A stretch of 64,000 nt of DNA from Plectrocnemia conspersa (GCA_009617715.1 VTFK01000406.1:1-64000), one strand, 5' to 3'; counted from the stretch's first letter, positions 22,511 through 34,310 are shown. Notes: generated by a model not told the origin, from the letters alone. Translations and numbers: made by a program.

Positions 22511-23029
22511 ATTACTCACATGTAGTTGAATAGTTGCACAAAAAATAAATGTCATGTAAAATTACAAACTTATACATTTATTTGTGCTACTTATTACTCA
22601 TACGTATCATTAAAAATAGACAAAAAACGATCTATCAATCTTGTGAGAGGGTGTTTTGATGCTGTAGTAATATGATAATTAAAAATAAAAAAAAATATAT
22701 TATCTTCCTTGCATTCAATATAACGAATTTTGAGTGTAACAAAACTTTTATTCGGTCCGTGAGCTTCGCTATAATGAAATTTCACTGTATATCATAAAAA
22801 TTGCGTAAAAAGCGCGCCGATTTTTTATTGCCTTTCTAAGATAAATGTGATAATTTTTTGATAATAACTCTTATCTGTAATGGTTTAGTCAGGATTTATA
22901 AATTATTAGTTGATTATATAATGCGCAGACCACCAAACATACAACATAATTTTTTTTCGTGTAATTTCAGTTTTTGTTTAACCGTTATGCAGATTGCTTT
23001 TTGCTAAATAGATAGATTTATTTTTTTTT

Positions 23030-24580
23030 GATAGATCATTGCTAGGAACAGGTAACATATATTGATGCATCAACGATATTTTTAGTTTTAATAGTTTCAT
23101 CAGGACAAACAAACAGCCAATACATTTTTTCTATCGTAATTTTAGAATCGTTAAATTTAGGGTACCACTTCGTAAATAATTAAATTTTTTATCACATGAT
23201 AAAAAATGATTTATAAGCGGATTGTTTTTTTTTATTAAAATAAGCGCATAACAAAATTTGTAACGTCGACTATTTATTTTTTATTCAGTTCTTGCGGTAC
23301 CCATTTTTCAAGCATTTAAAATTTGTTAAGTTATTTCAAGTGGTTCAGAGTTGATAGTTTTAATTTTGATTTCATTGTATAGTACAATTGAAAAATTGAT
23401 TGATTTTTTACGCGAAATAAGCGAATAACAAACATCATAATAGCGATTTTTTGCTCTTAATTCTATTCTTGCGGTACATTTATCAAGCGATTTACATCTT
23501 CTTAGTTATTGTTTTAAGTGATTATAAATAGAAAGATTATTGGCTTTGAATATTTTTTTATTGCGGATTATAATACCAAAAAATATATCGTTTTTTCCCC
23601 GTCAAATAACATAAGGACAAAATTTGTATTGGCAAATTTTTCTTCTTATTCAATTCTTGCGGTACCCATATGGCAAAAATTTTAAATTTCTTAAATTATT
23701 TCAAGTGGTTAAAAAGATGAGATTTTTTTTTATCTTTATATTACAATAATGAAATAGATCGAATTTTTTGCGTAAAATAAGCGCATAAAAAACTTTTTAT
23801 TAGCGATATGTCAGATTTTTTTGCGTAAAATAAGCGCATAAAAAACTTTTTATTAGCGATTTTTTGTTAAAATTCATTTCTCGCGGTACCCATATGTCAG
23901 ATTTTAAAAATTTTCGTAGTTGATATAAGTGGTTCTAAATTGATATATTTTTTTCTAAATTGTAAGATTTATTAATTTTGTCTAGTTTTTATTAAACCTC
24001 ACAATACGATTAAGAAATGGATTGTTTTTAGAACAAAATTTGTAACGGCGTGTTTTTATTTTATTTAATTCATGCGGTACCCATTTCAAGTTATTTCAAG
24101 TGTTTCAGAATTTAATTATTTAGTTTTTATTGTTTTTTTTTGCGTGAAATAAGCGCACTGTAAACTTCATAATAGCGATTTTTATCTAATTCAATTCTTG
24201 CGGATACCCATTTGTCAAAATTTAAATCTTTTATAGTTGATTTTAGTGGTTGTAAACTGTTAAATATATTATTTTGGTCTTTTTTTATTGCACCTTACAA
24301 TACGATTGAGAAATGGATAGTTTTTTATCCGTAGAAAAAACTTTGTAACGGCGAGTTTATATTTTATTCATTTGTTCGGCATTTTAAACTTTTAAGATAT
24401 TTCATTTGGTTCAAAATTGTAAGATTTAGTTTTTATTACAGTTTATATTACAATTAAGAAATGGATCGTTTTTTTGCTTAAATTAAGCGCACGATAAACT
24501 TTATATTAGCGATTTTTTTATTTCATTCAATTCCTGCGGTACCTATTTGTCAAAATATTTTAATTTTAAAGATGTTTTAA
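23030..24580. repeat. Tandem array B, same unit family as array A
   Basis: The leader TCATTGCTAGGAACAG at 23036 and a following TAATAGTTTCATCAG match the start of array A. Units carry TTCTTGCGGTACCCA or variants near 23293, 23470, 23658, 23881, 24073, 24199 and 24535, each paired with a GTAAAATAAGCGCA-like word and a TTAGCGATTTTT word. Array A tends to have TTCGTGCGG where array B has TTCTTGCGG, so the arrays have diverged as groups. Confidence 0.8.
23764..23860. repeat. Identical 44-bp tandem duplication inside array B
   Basis: Two copies with a 53-bp period (23764-23807 and 23817-23860) are identical over 44 bases, from the T run through GCGTAAAATAAGCGCATAA to ATTAGCGAT. Neighbouring array units differ by many bases, so this step is much more recent than the rest. 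Confidence 0.9.
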
Positions 24581-24949
24581 GTGGCTTAATACTAATGTTT
24601 AACTTTTGTGCAAGTCTTCAAATTATTGTGTGCGATTCTGATTCAACGAACAACTTCGGTTGCTCGTTAGTAACTGAAAATTATGTCTATGATTCTCTTA
24701 AGTTTTTTTTATTACCACTGTTTTATTGTTTGTTGTTTGATAATACTTACAGTATAAGCATTTTAAATTGTAAAACGTTTTTAATACATAAAAAAATAAA
24801 TATTATTTTTCGTCGTCGAACAACGACGATAGTGTCTCTTCATACATAAACCTACATGTGGAGCATGCGATAATAAACTTAATCAAAAGAATTATGTTAC
24901 AATTCATTTTGAATTTGCTACAAGTTAAATGATATTTCGAGTAAATCAA

Positions 24950-25330
24950 TTACATTTGCGAAATTGGCCCTCTTGCAGCAGATGTTTCAAACGCACGTGC
25001 ACACTGTCGACCGCAGCGTTTACGCCTCAAATCAAACAATGTTGAAATTTGCATTTTCAATTAGTTCGTACGTGGGTCGCAGGGATTCTCTGGTGCACAG
25101 GGTCCGAGTAAAGATTCGATTAACCCGCTCGACTCCAAATTAACCCACGTATGCATCGGCGGTTGTTACGACCCGCGATTTGTTTATTTAGCACTACTGC
25201 AGATTCCTATTAAACGCCTGTTTGTATCTGGCAGAGAATATCCTCTGTACCGAATGTATACATACATCGAAGGTGTATTAACGTCGCATAGATGTGGAAA
25301 CCGATTTGTGTGTCCTATTTTGATTAGATT
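24950..25330. promoter_or_regulatory. GC-richer block in scrt intron, possible enhancer
   Basis: Long balanced-composition run with CGCACGTGCACACTGTCGAC, TCGACTCCAAATTAACCCAC and GCATCGGCGGTTGTTACGAC. Free of repeats. One of the strongest enhancer-like blocks by composition. Confidence 0.38.
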
Positions 25331-25655
25331 ACAATATAAAAACATATGCAAAAAAAGATTTATCTTGTAGTACCTTTAAGCATGCTCCTCTGGACTGGTT
25401 GGCAAATATTGAAACTGACTCACTTCTGTGTGAAAAAATGCTTCTTATATACTGATACTGACATATAAAAAATAAATCATCATAGAAAAGATACAGATAC
25501 AGAAATAAAAATAACATCTCGCTTTAAAAAACTTTTGGCAGTGGTTTGGAAAAAGCAATATCTCAAAGAGTTTTATTAGGAAAACTATTATACATATAGT
25601 TTCATACTAAATCGGATTTTATATGACTCAACCTGTACATGTATTTTATACCATT
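25331..25655. other. Intron segment without supported features
   Basis: AT-rich, with a short mixed patch near 25390. Nothing supportable. Confidence 0.35.
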
Positions 25656-26320
25656 TTTTAATCCCTCGCAATAATTGGTCCGTCCCGGATCGTATCGCCG
25701 ACGATTCAATTTCGATTTGGCCCTCGAATGTGGCAACTTAATGCCAGTACGTTCATTGCTGTTTCTTCTCTCCCCCGATATAATCTCCCGAGGGCAAATG
25801 CGTCGGTGCCATAATGCCGGTCAGGATAAACGTAATTCCGTTCTCTACCCCCAATTCACCCGGCGAGATGTAATCAGCATTGTTGTTTATTTCGCTCGCT
25901 GCTAATTAAACCGTGTGGGATTTTCGTTTTAAATCGCACTTATTCTCGCAGGTGCGATTACGCCATAGGCTTATTATGCGAGTGTAACAAACAATGCAAA
26001 ATTCTTGTTTGCTTCGGGATTTCTGCTAATCAAAGTTTCGCGCATATTGATAGATTAAACAATTCATCGCTCTTGTGTATGCAAGTTCACGATCTACTGA
26101 TTCATTGTGTTTGTCCTGGAATACCTAAGTTTGCCAACGTTACACACATACATCATGTACCATTAATTGTATAATGCTAAGCGTATAGCGTATAGATAAT
26201 AATGCGCACACATAAGCCCGGCCGCGATTTGGCACACCAACGTTTTAACCGCAATGTTTGGGTCATGGTCACGAATGCTCACACATATACACATTCAAAT
26301 GCTTAAATTGATTTTTAATA
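25656..26320. promoter_or_regulatory. GC-richer block in scrt intron, possible enhancer
   Basis: Extended balanced-composition stretch (TTGGTCCGTCCCGGATCGTA to ATAAGCCCGGCCGCGATTTG). It has a GCTAATTAAACC homeodomain-type site near 25903 and one CAGGTG at about 25950. A 76-codon frame beginning at a TTG at 25675 is arginine-rich but has no recognisable domain and no start codon, so it is not called as a gene. Confidence 0.38.
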
Positions 26321-26565
26321 TTTATATATATATATATATTGTATCCATTTCAAATATTATTTTAAGTTGAATTAAAAACTTATTAAATAAAATAATAATC
26401 GATTTAAAAAAATATAATATTAATCAGAAAACTGCAAAAATCAATCTGATTTTAAAACTGATGCTACTACCACTTATCTATTAATACAGTTAAAATATCA
26501 GATGTTTGCTCTTCCGTATTGGTTATATTTCTGCTGGCTGCTCATCAAAAGTGTTCTTGATTTAA

Positions 26566-26625
26566 CGATCGCTCAAATAACTCGAGAATAACCGAGTTAA
26601 ATCATCCGAGCAATCGACGTCCGCC
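26566..26625 (-). repeat. Short stray copy of the RT fossil segment
   Basis: ACGATCGCTCAAATAACTC to ATCATCCGAGCAA matches 18504-18553 with a single substitution over about 50 bases. In the RT fossil the same bases encode CSDDLTRLFLSYLSDR. Flanking DNA is unrelated, so only this small piece is shared. Confidence 0.75.
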
Positions 26626-26729
26626 ATTTTTTTAGTTAACTTAGAACAAACCTTACGAAGTCTACTAAAATTACAATCTTGGATTGAAATCCAGCTTTTT
26701 TATATTGCACAAAAACTTGACCATTGGAA

Positions 26730-26850
26730 AGTGATGAAAGAATTTAGATTGAATTTAATCTAAATCCCAAAATCGTCTTGATTAGTAACCCAGAGGCCGC
26801 AGGTTCGAGCCACGGCAGCATACCTATATTTTTATTTATAAAAATGCGCA
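26730..26850 (+). mobile_element. tRNA-derived SINE, degenerate copy
   Basis: ATTAGTAAC...AGGTTCGAGCCACGGCAGCA, with a Pol III B-box-like GGTTCGAGCC at 26802-26811, followed by an AT-rich tail TTTATTTATAAAAATG. It aligns with the better copy on the minus strand at 34.2 kb through the T-arm region, the GGCAGC word and the tail. The A box is not clear here. Confidence 0.6.
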
Positions 26851-27540
26851 ACTATTCAAAGTTTGTCATAGCTGTAAAGTGTCATTTATTAATTATAAAT
26901 TGTAATGCACAACATAGTTTATAATTAATAATATTGACGTCATAGAATCTCAGATTTTAATACTGCATTGTAGGTATATGTTATGTCTGATTGACTTACA
27001 CAGTTTTAATTGTATATATTTACCCCATTGTTAACTTGCACGATAATTCAATCAATGCATTTTGCTATAAATGTAAATATTTTGACTAATTTTGCACAAA
27101 TTAAATAAAAAATAATATATAATATCAAAGTATCTGGTTGTCAACTCCTAAATAACGATTGTATTAGTTTAGTGTGCGTGTTTTTTAATTTAAAAGTGGA
27201 AGCTGTAGCGTACGCAGGTTATATCCATGCGTCAATTAAAATATAAGTTCTTAGGAAAAGACTATTCTTAATAATTTATAGCTTCGGTTTTAATAAATTT
27301 AAAAATGATTAAATACATAAAAATTGTTATTAATAAATTTAATGTAAAGCATTTAATTAAAAATCTGAAATAATATTTTGAATTTTCATAAGCATTCGAT
27401 TTTTATGAGACATTTCTTATGAATGTATAATTTGCATAAAAATGAAAAATTAAGTTTATATATTAAAATTTGATAGCTAATTATTGTTTTGTGATACTTA
27501 CTTATTATATATATGTAATAGCTAATGATCTACTGTGTTA
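26851..27540. other. AT-rich intron segment
   Basis: AT-rich. Contains one perfect CRE palindrome TGACGTCA at 26935-26942. Nothing else seen. Confidence 0.4.
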
Positions 27541-28080
27541 TTTGCCAGAGTTATTTAGAAAATAAATGTGTACGCGCGCCGTTTTAACGCATTCTCGGCA
27601 CATTCCACCTTTATTACGCGGCTCGTTCGCCAAAAAACAACATCAACGATAACTGATGAGGCATTTGAGCAATCAAAAGCTAAACAACAAATTCACAGCA
27701 GCAGAAAAGAGCAAATAATCAGAAAGGCAAATGCTTACCTCGTAGTGTGCACACACACATATATATTTTAAAGTCTATATAAATCCGCTCTTGTCTCACA
27801 TACACACGCGTTATGAATAAGCACACAGAGGTCGAAGAGTCCCGCATCCCGTCCCGGGACGTCCCACACCCGAGCGCTCGGAATGAATGAGGACTCGGTA
27901 TTATTTACACATATCTCAAGCGTATCTCTCTCCTCTTCTCTCTCGCGCTGCGGCTGCGAGACGTGTCTCACGCCTCGAGCATCGAAATGTATGAGGGTGC
28001 AACCCGCAACCAACCCTTATTCCCACGATAAGATATTGATCATCGCGAGCTGGTTGGAATAGTGATCAATTCGAACGAGT
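27541..28080. promoter_or_regulatory. GC-richer block in scrt intron, possible enhancer
   Basis: Balanced-composition stretch with CCCGTCCCGGGACGTCCCAC (an extended near-palindrome around CCCGGGACG), CACCCGAGCGCTCGGAATG, a CT-rich run, and paired TTGATCATCGCGAG and TAGTGATCAATTCGA words. Frames on both strands lack a recognisable domain. Confidence 0.36.
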
Positions 28081-28615
28081 TATCTAAATAATGCTATATC
28101 TAAGGCAGAATGAAATGAGCTTATAACTTACACAATAAAGGATAATAGGGAATGGAGTATAACGAAGAAGTTTCTTGTGTTTATATGCGTGCATTTTTTA
28201 TTATTATTCTATATAAAAAAGCGTGCTTGAATGTAAATAGCTTAATATATACACCATTATTGAAATTTTGCATATAAGTAACATAAAAATAAAACTACTT
28301 CAATTAAGTATTTTATTGGCTATTATAAAAGTTGAAAGTCATTTCGGAAACGTAATAATAAAATCACATATATGTACACGCAAAGGTAAAGTAATAAAGT
28401 GCACCAATTAAAAATATATTCGAAAATTCATATTGATTATATTTATTATCAATTTTGATAACTAACGATTCCATAAATTTGCACTATTTGCCAGATAGAA
28501 TGAATCTGATTAATATTTTTTTGCAACAAAGATTCTATGTTTATATTTAATAACACAATCTGAAATTTACGAAGCAAGACAAATCCGACTTTGCTTTCAA
28601 AATAGTTTGTATGAT
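28081..28615. other. AT-rich intron segment
   Basis: Nothing supportable. Confidence 0.4.
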
Positions 28616-28880
28616 AACATCCACATAATTCTTAATTAAAATCGGCTGGTTTTTGCCAAATGGGCGTTTCGGTCCCTGGTTGTTTTGTCCCGAATTCAAT
28701 TAAACCAACGGGTCGTCATTTCCACTATGAGTCACCCCTAAGCACACATACACATATACCCTTAGCGTTATACACATAGATGGTCCCTTGGGACGAAAAA
28801 GAGCCAACTAGCGAAAAACTTATGGGGGAGGACCGAAAGTATGCCAAATCTGACCGAACGCAACGTTTATGAAGCAACAG
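28616..28880. promoter_or_regulatory. GC-richer block in scrt intron, possible enhancer
   Basis: Balanced-composition stretch (AATGGGCGTTTCGGTCCCTG, GAATTCAATTAAACCAACGG, GTCCCTTGGGACGAAAAAG). GTCCCTTGGGAC is a perfect 12-bp palindrome near 28781. No repeats noted. Confidence 0.33.
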
Positions 28881-29029
28881 ATTCATAATATGGATATTTT
28901 AAAATAAATCTAACCTTGATTTAATTTTTTATATTAAATTATTTTAATAAACGAAAAATCTCAGATTTTTTAGTTATATGGTTCGTATCATCATTGCAAA
29001 AAAAAGATACTGAGACTGGAAATGTGATT

Positions 29030-30020
29030 GGAATATAGTAGAGTTTTGTCTGTAATTAATTTATTATAAATAGTATTGTATTTACCTAAAATGTGGCACT
29101 ATCAAATATTGGTAACAACATATTTATTAAAATAAATGTTACTACGATTTTCATCAAACTTTGATGTAGCGTTAATTAAAATCTGTTCTAAACTTAAAAA
29201 ACGTTTGATTTAAATAAAAATAAAAATTTTGAACCTCTTTTAGGTTTGTACAGAAAAGTATTGGATTTGCATAAAAGTGATACTAGCAATAAAAAAAATG
29301 TTAATTAGATCTAAAACAAACTTTAATGTAGCGAAAATTAAAATCTGTGTTTGACGAGAAAAACTTTTTATTTGAATTAGATTAAAATTTTAAAACCATT
29401 TCTAGATTTAAAGTTATTATATAATAGATAGGTATTGGGATTTGCCTTAAATATGACACTAGAAAATATTGGTAAAAAATTAGTAATACATTTTTTTACT
29501 AATACGATCTAAATCATATTTGAATGTACCAATAATTAAAATCTGTTTTTTGCCATGAAAATTTTTTATTTCGAAATAAATTACTATTTTCAGGTTCTAA
29601 GTTAGTATAATATAAAGAGGTATTGAATTTGCCTTAAATGTGACACAATCAAATATTGATAACTACATAATAATTAAAAAAAAATTATTACGATATAAAT
29701 CAAACTTTAATGAAGTGTTAATTTAAGCGTGTTTTCAACGTGAAAAACTATTGATTACAATTAAACTATTTTTTTAAGCCATTCAAGTTAGTATAAAGAG
29801 GTATTAATATTATAACGTAATGGCAATTTAAATCAAACGTAATTGCGATCTAAATCAAACTTTGATGTTGCGTAAATAATTAAACGTTTATTTTTGATAC
29901 AATTTTGCCTTAAAATTTACACTAGAAAATATTGGTGAAAACATATTCCTTTAAAAAAATTGGTACTATGATCGCAATAAAACTATTATGTACCGTTGAT
30001 TAAAATCTGTTTAATTTTTT
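29030..30020. repeat. Tandem array, unit about 120-195 bp
   Basis: Six units are recognised by GATCTAAATCAAACTTTGAT-like words followed by GTAGCGTTAATTAAAATCTG (near 29140, 29308, 29507, 29690, 29848, 29968). Between them lie AGGTATTGGATTTGCCTTAAA and CACTAGAAAATATTGGTAA words. Units are diverged. Confidence 0.75.
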
Positions 30021-30089
30021 ATTTAAATACAAGTAAAGATTTAAAGTTTCATTAAAATATGAATTTCAGTTAAATTTATATAATAACAA

Positions 30090-30560
30090 AATATTGTTCT
30101 AAAAATGAAAAGAATTTATTTATAAATCTTTAATAGCATTTATTATTAAACCGAATATAGATTATTAAATTTAAATAAAAAAATTATATTATTAAAAAAA
30201 GTGTAGTTAATTTATTAAAATCACTGATAAATGAAAAAAAATTCAGTGTTATTTTTAAGAGAAAATTATGTTTTAAAATTTAAAATAATTGATTTATAAA
30301 TCTTTAACAAACATCACTTAGGGCATTTAAAAGTAGTCTATAATTTATTTGATAAATCTTAAAATATATTATTTAGGTTAAATAAAAAATATCATTTTAT
30401 AGAAAATAATGTAGTTAATATATTTAAATCATTGATATATGAAAAAATTAGTGTTATTTAAAATTGTTACATAATCATTGCGCGTTTAAAAGTAGTCTGG
30501 AATTATTTATTAAATACATTTTATTATTAAAATAATTATATTTTTAATCAAATGTACCTT
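30090..30560. repeat. AT-rich tandem array, unit about 180 bp
   Basis: TTATTTATAAATCTTTAA, GTGTAGTTAATTTATTAAAATCA and TGATAAATGAAAAA...CAGTGTTATTT recur near 30115-30250, 30290-30460 and 30470-30550. Very AT-rich, so the copy number is uncertain. Confidence 0.5.
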
Positions 30561-30587
30561 AATGACACGCTTAATATTTTTTTAAAA

Positions 30588-30640
30588 CAGTGCTTCTCAA
30601 ACCTTAACAATTAGACATTAGATTTGTATTTACATTGTTT
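30588..30640. mobile_element. Possible hAT terminal inverted repeat
   Basis: CAGTGCTTCTCAAACC at 30588-30603 has the typical opening of hAT-family ends. The opposite end was not found. Confidence 0.35.
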
Positions 30641-31860
30641 TGTTAAGTAACATTTTTTTTGATTAAAAAATATTGAGAATCTAATCAGTGTTTCTTTAAA
30701 AATTAGATTTGTATGTTTTCATATTTATTTATTTTGGATCATTTGAAAGAAGCATATAATTAAATTTTTACTTAATTACTATTATTTAAATATTAGTATG
30801 ATTTAACATATCGATGGCTTAAAGCGTAAATTTTTAACTGCACTTTTAAGTGAAAATGTACCTTTAATCGAATGCATATTAATATGGAGCTAGAAATTTT
30901 ACACTTTTAAATCATTGATGTATTAAAATATTTATAAATTTAATTTTTGGTTTATAAATTAATAAAAATAAACCATTTCATTTAAAACATATTGAGGCAT
31001 TTAAAATAAGCTTATATTTATTTTTGTAACACTAATTTAATTTTATTAAAATGTATAGTTTTAAGCATAAGTTTATAACGAATATTGCAATGAATTAAAT
31101 CAGTGGTTTTAAAAATAATATATATTAAAAAATATTTAACTATGCATATTACTGTCAAATTAATTTTTCTTAAAATTCAATACTTGAACAGCATATGTAT
31201 TTGAAATAAATCAAGGACTTCCTGATTATTCCTGTCAATCCTTCGATTTAAAAATATTTTTTTTTTATAAAAAAAAAATAGATTTAATGTTAATTAAAAT
31301 ATATTTTAATTATTATCTTTTTAAGTTAACTGCGTTGATTATTTAAGAGACGATACACTAGTGTAGTTATAACTTCCATCATTAAAATACATTCACTAGT
31401 CTAACAGCAAAGTTACTTGCACGGAAGAGGACCCACGGTTCTAATTTGTTTTTCAATTAATTCAATTTAGCCCAAGTTGTGTGTATACAGATACATTTAT
31501 ATACACGTATATATATTACACCTATGTGTATATGTATCCTGCGAGGATAATGCGTCTTTATTAAGAGAGAGGCCTAGAAGTTAACTTTGACCGAACTTTC
31601 TATATAATTATTGTATCAACGTGTGACAAGGCGCCAATGCTAATTTTGATTACCAAATCAAATTTGCGGAAGTAATGCTTTTTAGGATTATGAAGTAGTG
31701 GTTTTGAGGCAAATTGGTTTAATTCTGTATACAGATTTTAAAGGTAAATTTTCGAGAATGAAAATCTAATGCGATATTGATACAGCGTATTTCGTTTTAT
31801 GTTTTAAATTTATTGCAAAATCAATAACATCATATTGGATTTAGTACGTTTCACATAAAA
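30641..31860. other. AT-rich intron segment
   Basis: Very AT-rich low-complexity DNA to about 31330. A mixed patch from 31330 to 31680 holds two ACTAGT words (31358, 31393) and a TATATACAC microsatellite. No gene seen. Confidence 0.4.
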
Positions 31861-32350
31861 CACGTGTTACTTGAACGTCGACATTAGCAACTAATCCGAG
31901 AGCGTCATCAAAAAGCGTGTCCATAATGCTCAAATCCCAACACGAGCGTCCATTTCCATTACCCCTCGCTCGTAACCGCTTCATTTTTATTTCGCGCACC
32001 AGACAGCCATACACGCACGCAACACGCAACACACACACACACACTTGTTGCTACCACCACTCGTTTCACTTTCATTACATGTATGGTTGAATCAAGGAGA
32101 GCGTACATCAGCTACTGTAGGGGGAGTCCTTTCAGCTGAGCAACGAATGCAACGTCCCTTGGGTGCGATACTTTGTTTATTGTATACAGGCAGACAGACA
32201 TGTATACAGTATGAGCTTGCACGCGTTGCATTAGTGCCTTTTCATTTAAAGCAGATAAATCACTTTTCAATTTTCAACTCGCTGAATAAACCCGAACTTC
32301 TTCCTATTCGCACGTCGAAGACTATTCAGAGTTTGCTAATAAGCTAGTTT
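31861..32350. promoter_or_regulatory. GC-richer block with AC microsatellite, possible enhancer
   Basis: Balanced-composition stretch on both sides of an AC run (about 32028-32044). A 100-codon plus frame from 32045 and a 67-codon minus frame diverge from the run. Neither shows a domain. Enhancer role inferred. Confidence 0.3.
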
Positions 32351-32869
32351 ATGTCTAACATGACATTTACAAGACCTCAAGTTTACTAGAAGTCTGAGCA
32401 TACAAAACAGTACAACAATAAGTCAGAGTTGAAATGAGAGATGGATGCAATATAGCTAAAATGTAATATATAAATTGCTTCTATTTCAAGTATTGTAGTT
32501 CAGGGAAGTTCAACGCGCGAAATTTACGATACTGACTATTGAGCAAATCGTTCAATACTATAGCATCATTGATATTATAAATGTGGTAATAGATTCACTG
32601 TTAGCTATGATGCGCAATTATTTCGTAATCTATTCCTTTCAATTGAGAGCTCAGAATATATATTATATTGTGATGATCTGAAAGTGTTTAAAAGCATTCG
32701 CACAAATGCGGATTCGCTGTCTATATAAAAAACAAGTCACTGTGGGGATATTATTAAATTAAATGCCTATACATACATACATATGTATACAATATATTCA
32801 TAAACATACATACATTATATGATCAAATAAATAAATAATTTTATTCGGAAATTTCGCTGCTGTCTTCTA

Positions 32870-33425
32870 ATGAGTGAGTAAGGATTGCAATAATACCGGT
32901 ATTAAAAAAATAGTCAATACCGGTATTGTTATTTTTTTTTTATTATTTGCTAATAAAAACGATCGAAAAAATATTGTCCATACATTCAAAGTAGAACTTA
33001 ATGCTTTATTGCTAAGTTTATTCTGTGATATATTGTTAAATTTGGATTGATTCAAGAGTCTGAACATTTTTGAATAAAAATAAAAAAAAACTATTGTCGT
33101 CTTCATTTTCGGTTTTGGAATATAAAAAACATGCAAATCAAATTTTGACTTAAATTGCCGATATTTATGACTAATTATCAGGCGCTAATATAAAAAGACT
33201 GATTAAAGTATTTTCAAACTTTTTTGCGCTCTCCTATTGGTCAAAATTCGGCTTATTTATTTTTTAGGCGCGTACGGTGAGCTAGATTCCTTTTCGCTCG
33301 CTCGCTCGCGTGTTAAATGACGAGAGTGAGTGAGAGATAAGGGCGTGCGTAGCATGCGTTCCGCACGGCAACTTCTTCTCACTTACACTTCTCTTCATCT
33401 TATCGTACGCGTCGTGTCTTAAAGA
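32870..33425. mobile_element. DNA transposon fragment with ATACCGGTATT end and GC-rich interior
   Basis: Opens with GATTGCAATAATACCGGTATT (32883) and includes a GC-rich block, GGCGCGTACGGTGAG through TCGCTCGCTCGCTC to GCATGCGTTCCGCACG (33270-33370). The same block occurs inverted at about 58050-58150, there next to the other end word, GATTGCAATACTGGTAATACC (57962). Together they imply one family with about 20-bp terminal inverted repeats. Confidence 0.65.
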
Positions 33426-33561
33426 ATAAGAAGCTTTTGAACAATAATTCAGATACTTCTAAAAATATATGATCTTTTATTATATTGTTCGCGAGTACTA
33501 ATACAAATAAATAGGATGACTGGGTACAAAAAATACGAGTGCCAAAATTTTTTGTGAGCAT

Positions 33562-33616
33562 TCTAAAAAATCATCGTCTTTGATCAGCAAGTCTAAAAAA
33601 TCATCGTCTTTGATCA
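33562..33616. repeat. 25-bp exact direct duplication
   Basis: TCTAAAAAATCATCGTCTTT followed by GATCA occurs at 33562-33586 and 33592-33616, period 30 bp. Confidence 0.95.
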
Positions 33617-34080
33617 ACCACTTCTGGATGCCTCCAAAATATATTTCTATTTTACTCATTATTTTTCGTCAGTTACGATTTTCTGACAGACTCTTCTTGT
33701 ACCATTTTTTTTCACTTTTATTTTTTTATGACATTGCTTGAAAAAATATTTTTGAAAATAAATATAGGATAGCTTCTAAATGCCTCCTAAATTTTTATAC
33801 TAGAGGCTAGAGTACCAATTGAAAATTTATTCTAATAAAATATATTCCTATAATATTCACTATTTTTTTTCACTTATGTAAAAGTAGTATGTAGAAAATT
33901 GTAAATCTGTTTGTTTAAAATATTTTATTTTTTATAAACAGGTTTATGTGATTAAGGTGTGATTTATTTATTTATTATTAATAAATCTTCCGTTGTAACC
34001 TGACATGTGTAAGCCCAATGCGTTACAACGTGCAAATCTGTACCAATCGAGTAAGTCATAATGACATAATGAATACCTAC
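33617..34080. other. AT-rich intron segment
   Basis: Nothing supportable. Confidence 0.4.
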
Positions 34081-34084
34081 AAGT

Positions 34085-34310
34085 ATTAACTACCAGACTA
34101 TAAGTCTGGGATTCAGTGACATCTATATTAATAATTATAAATTATTATTTTTATAATCAATAGATGTCACTACAGCTGTGGACGTTTTTTTAATATTATC
34201 ACATTTTTATAAATTAAAATTCGAATGCCGCTGCCAGGGATCGAACCCGTAACTTCAAAGTTACTAGTCTGAAACGTTATGGACTACACTATTCCGTTAT
34301 TTAAAAATCA
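34085..34310 (-). mobile_element. tRNA-derived SINE
   Basis: On the minus strand an A-box-like TAGTGTAGTCC (34291-34281) and a canonical B box GGGTTCGATCC (34248-34238) have tRNA-like spacing. They are followed by CTGGCAGCGGCATTCG and an AT tail. Beyond the tail are two dyads: CCAGACT-ATA-AGTCTGG (34092-34108), and AGTGACATCTAT (34115-34126) with ATAGATGTCACT (34160-34171). It is too derived to be a functional tRNA. The dyads may be part of the SINE body or an adjoining element. Confidence 0.7.

Noticed and set aside
24547..24849. 100-codon plus-strand frame as a membrane protein gene
   Set aside because: It starts inside tandem array B and runs into AT-rich DNA. Phe/Leu/Ile content follows base composition and there is no start context or domain.
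25675..25905. 76-codon Arg-rich frame in the 25.7-26.3 kb block
   Set aside because: Begins at TTG rather than ATG, has no recognisable domain, and sits in DNA that looks like a conserved enhancer.
26730..26850. Functional tRNA gene
   Set aside because: Only a B-box-like word is convincing. The T stem pairs imperfectly, there is no A box or cloverleaf, and the tail matches a SINE copy elsewhere.
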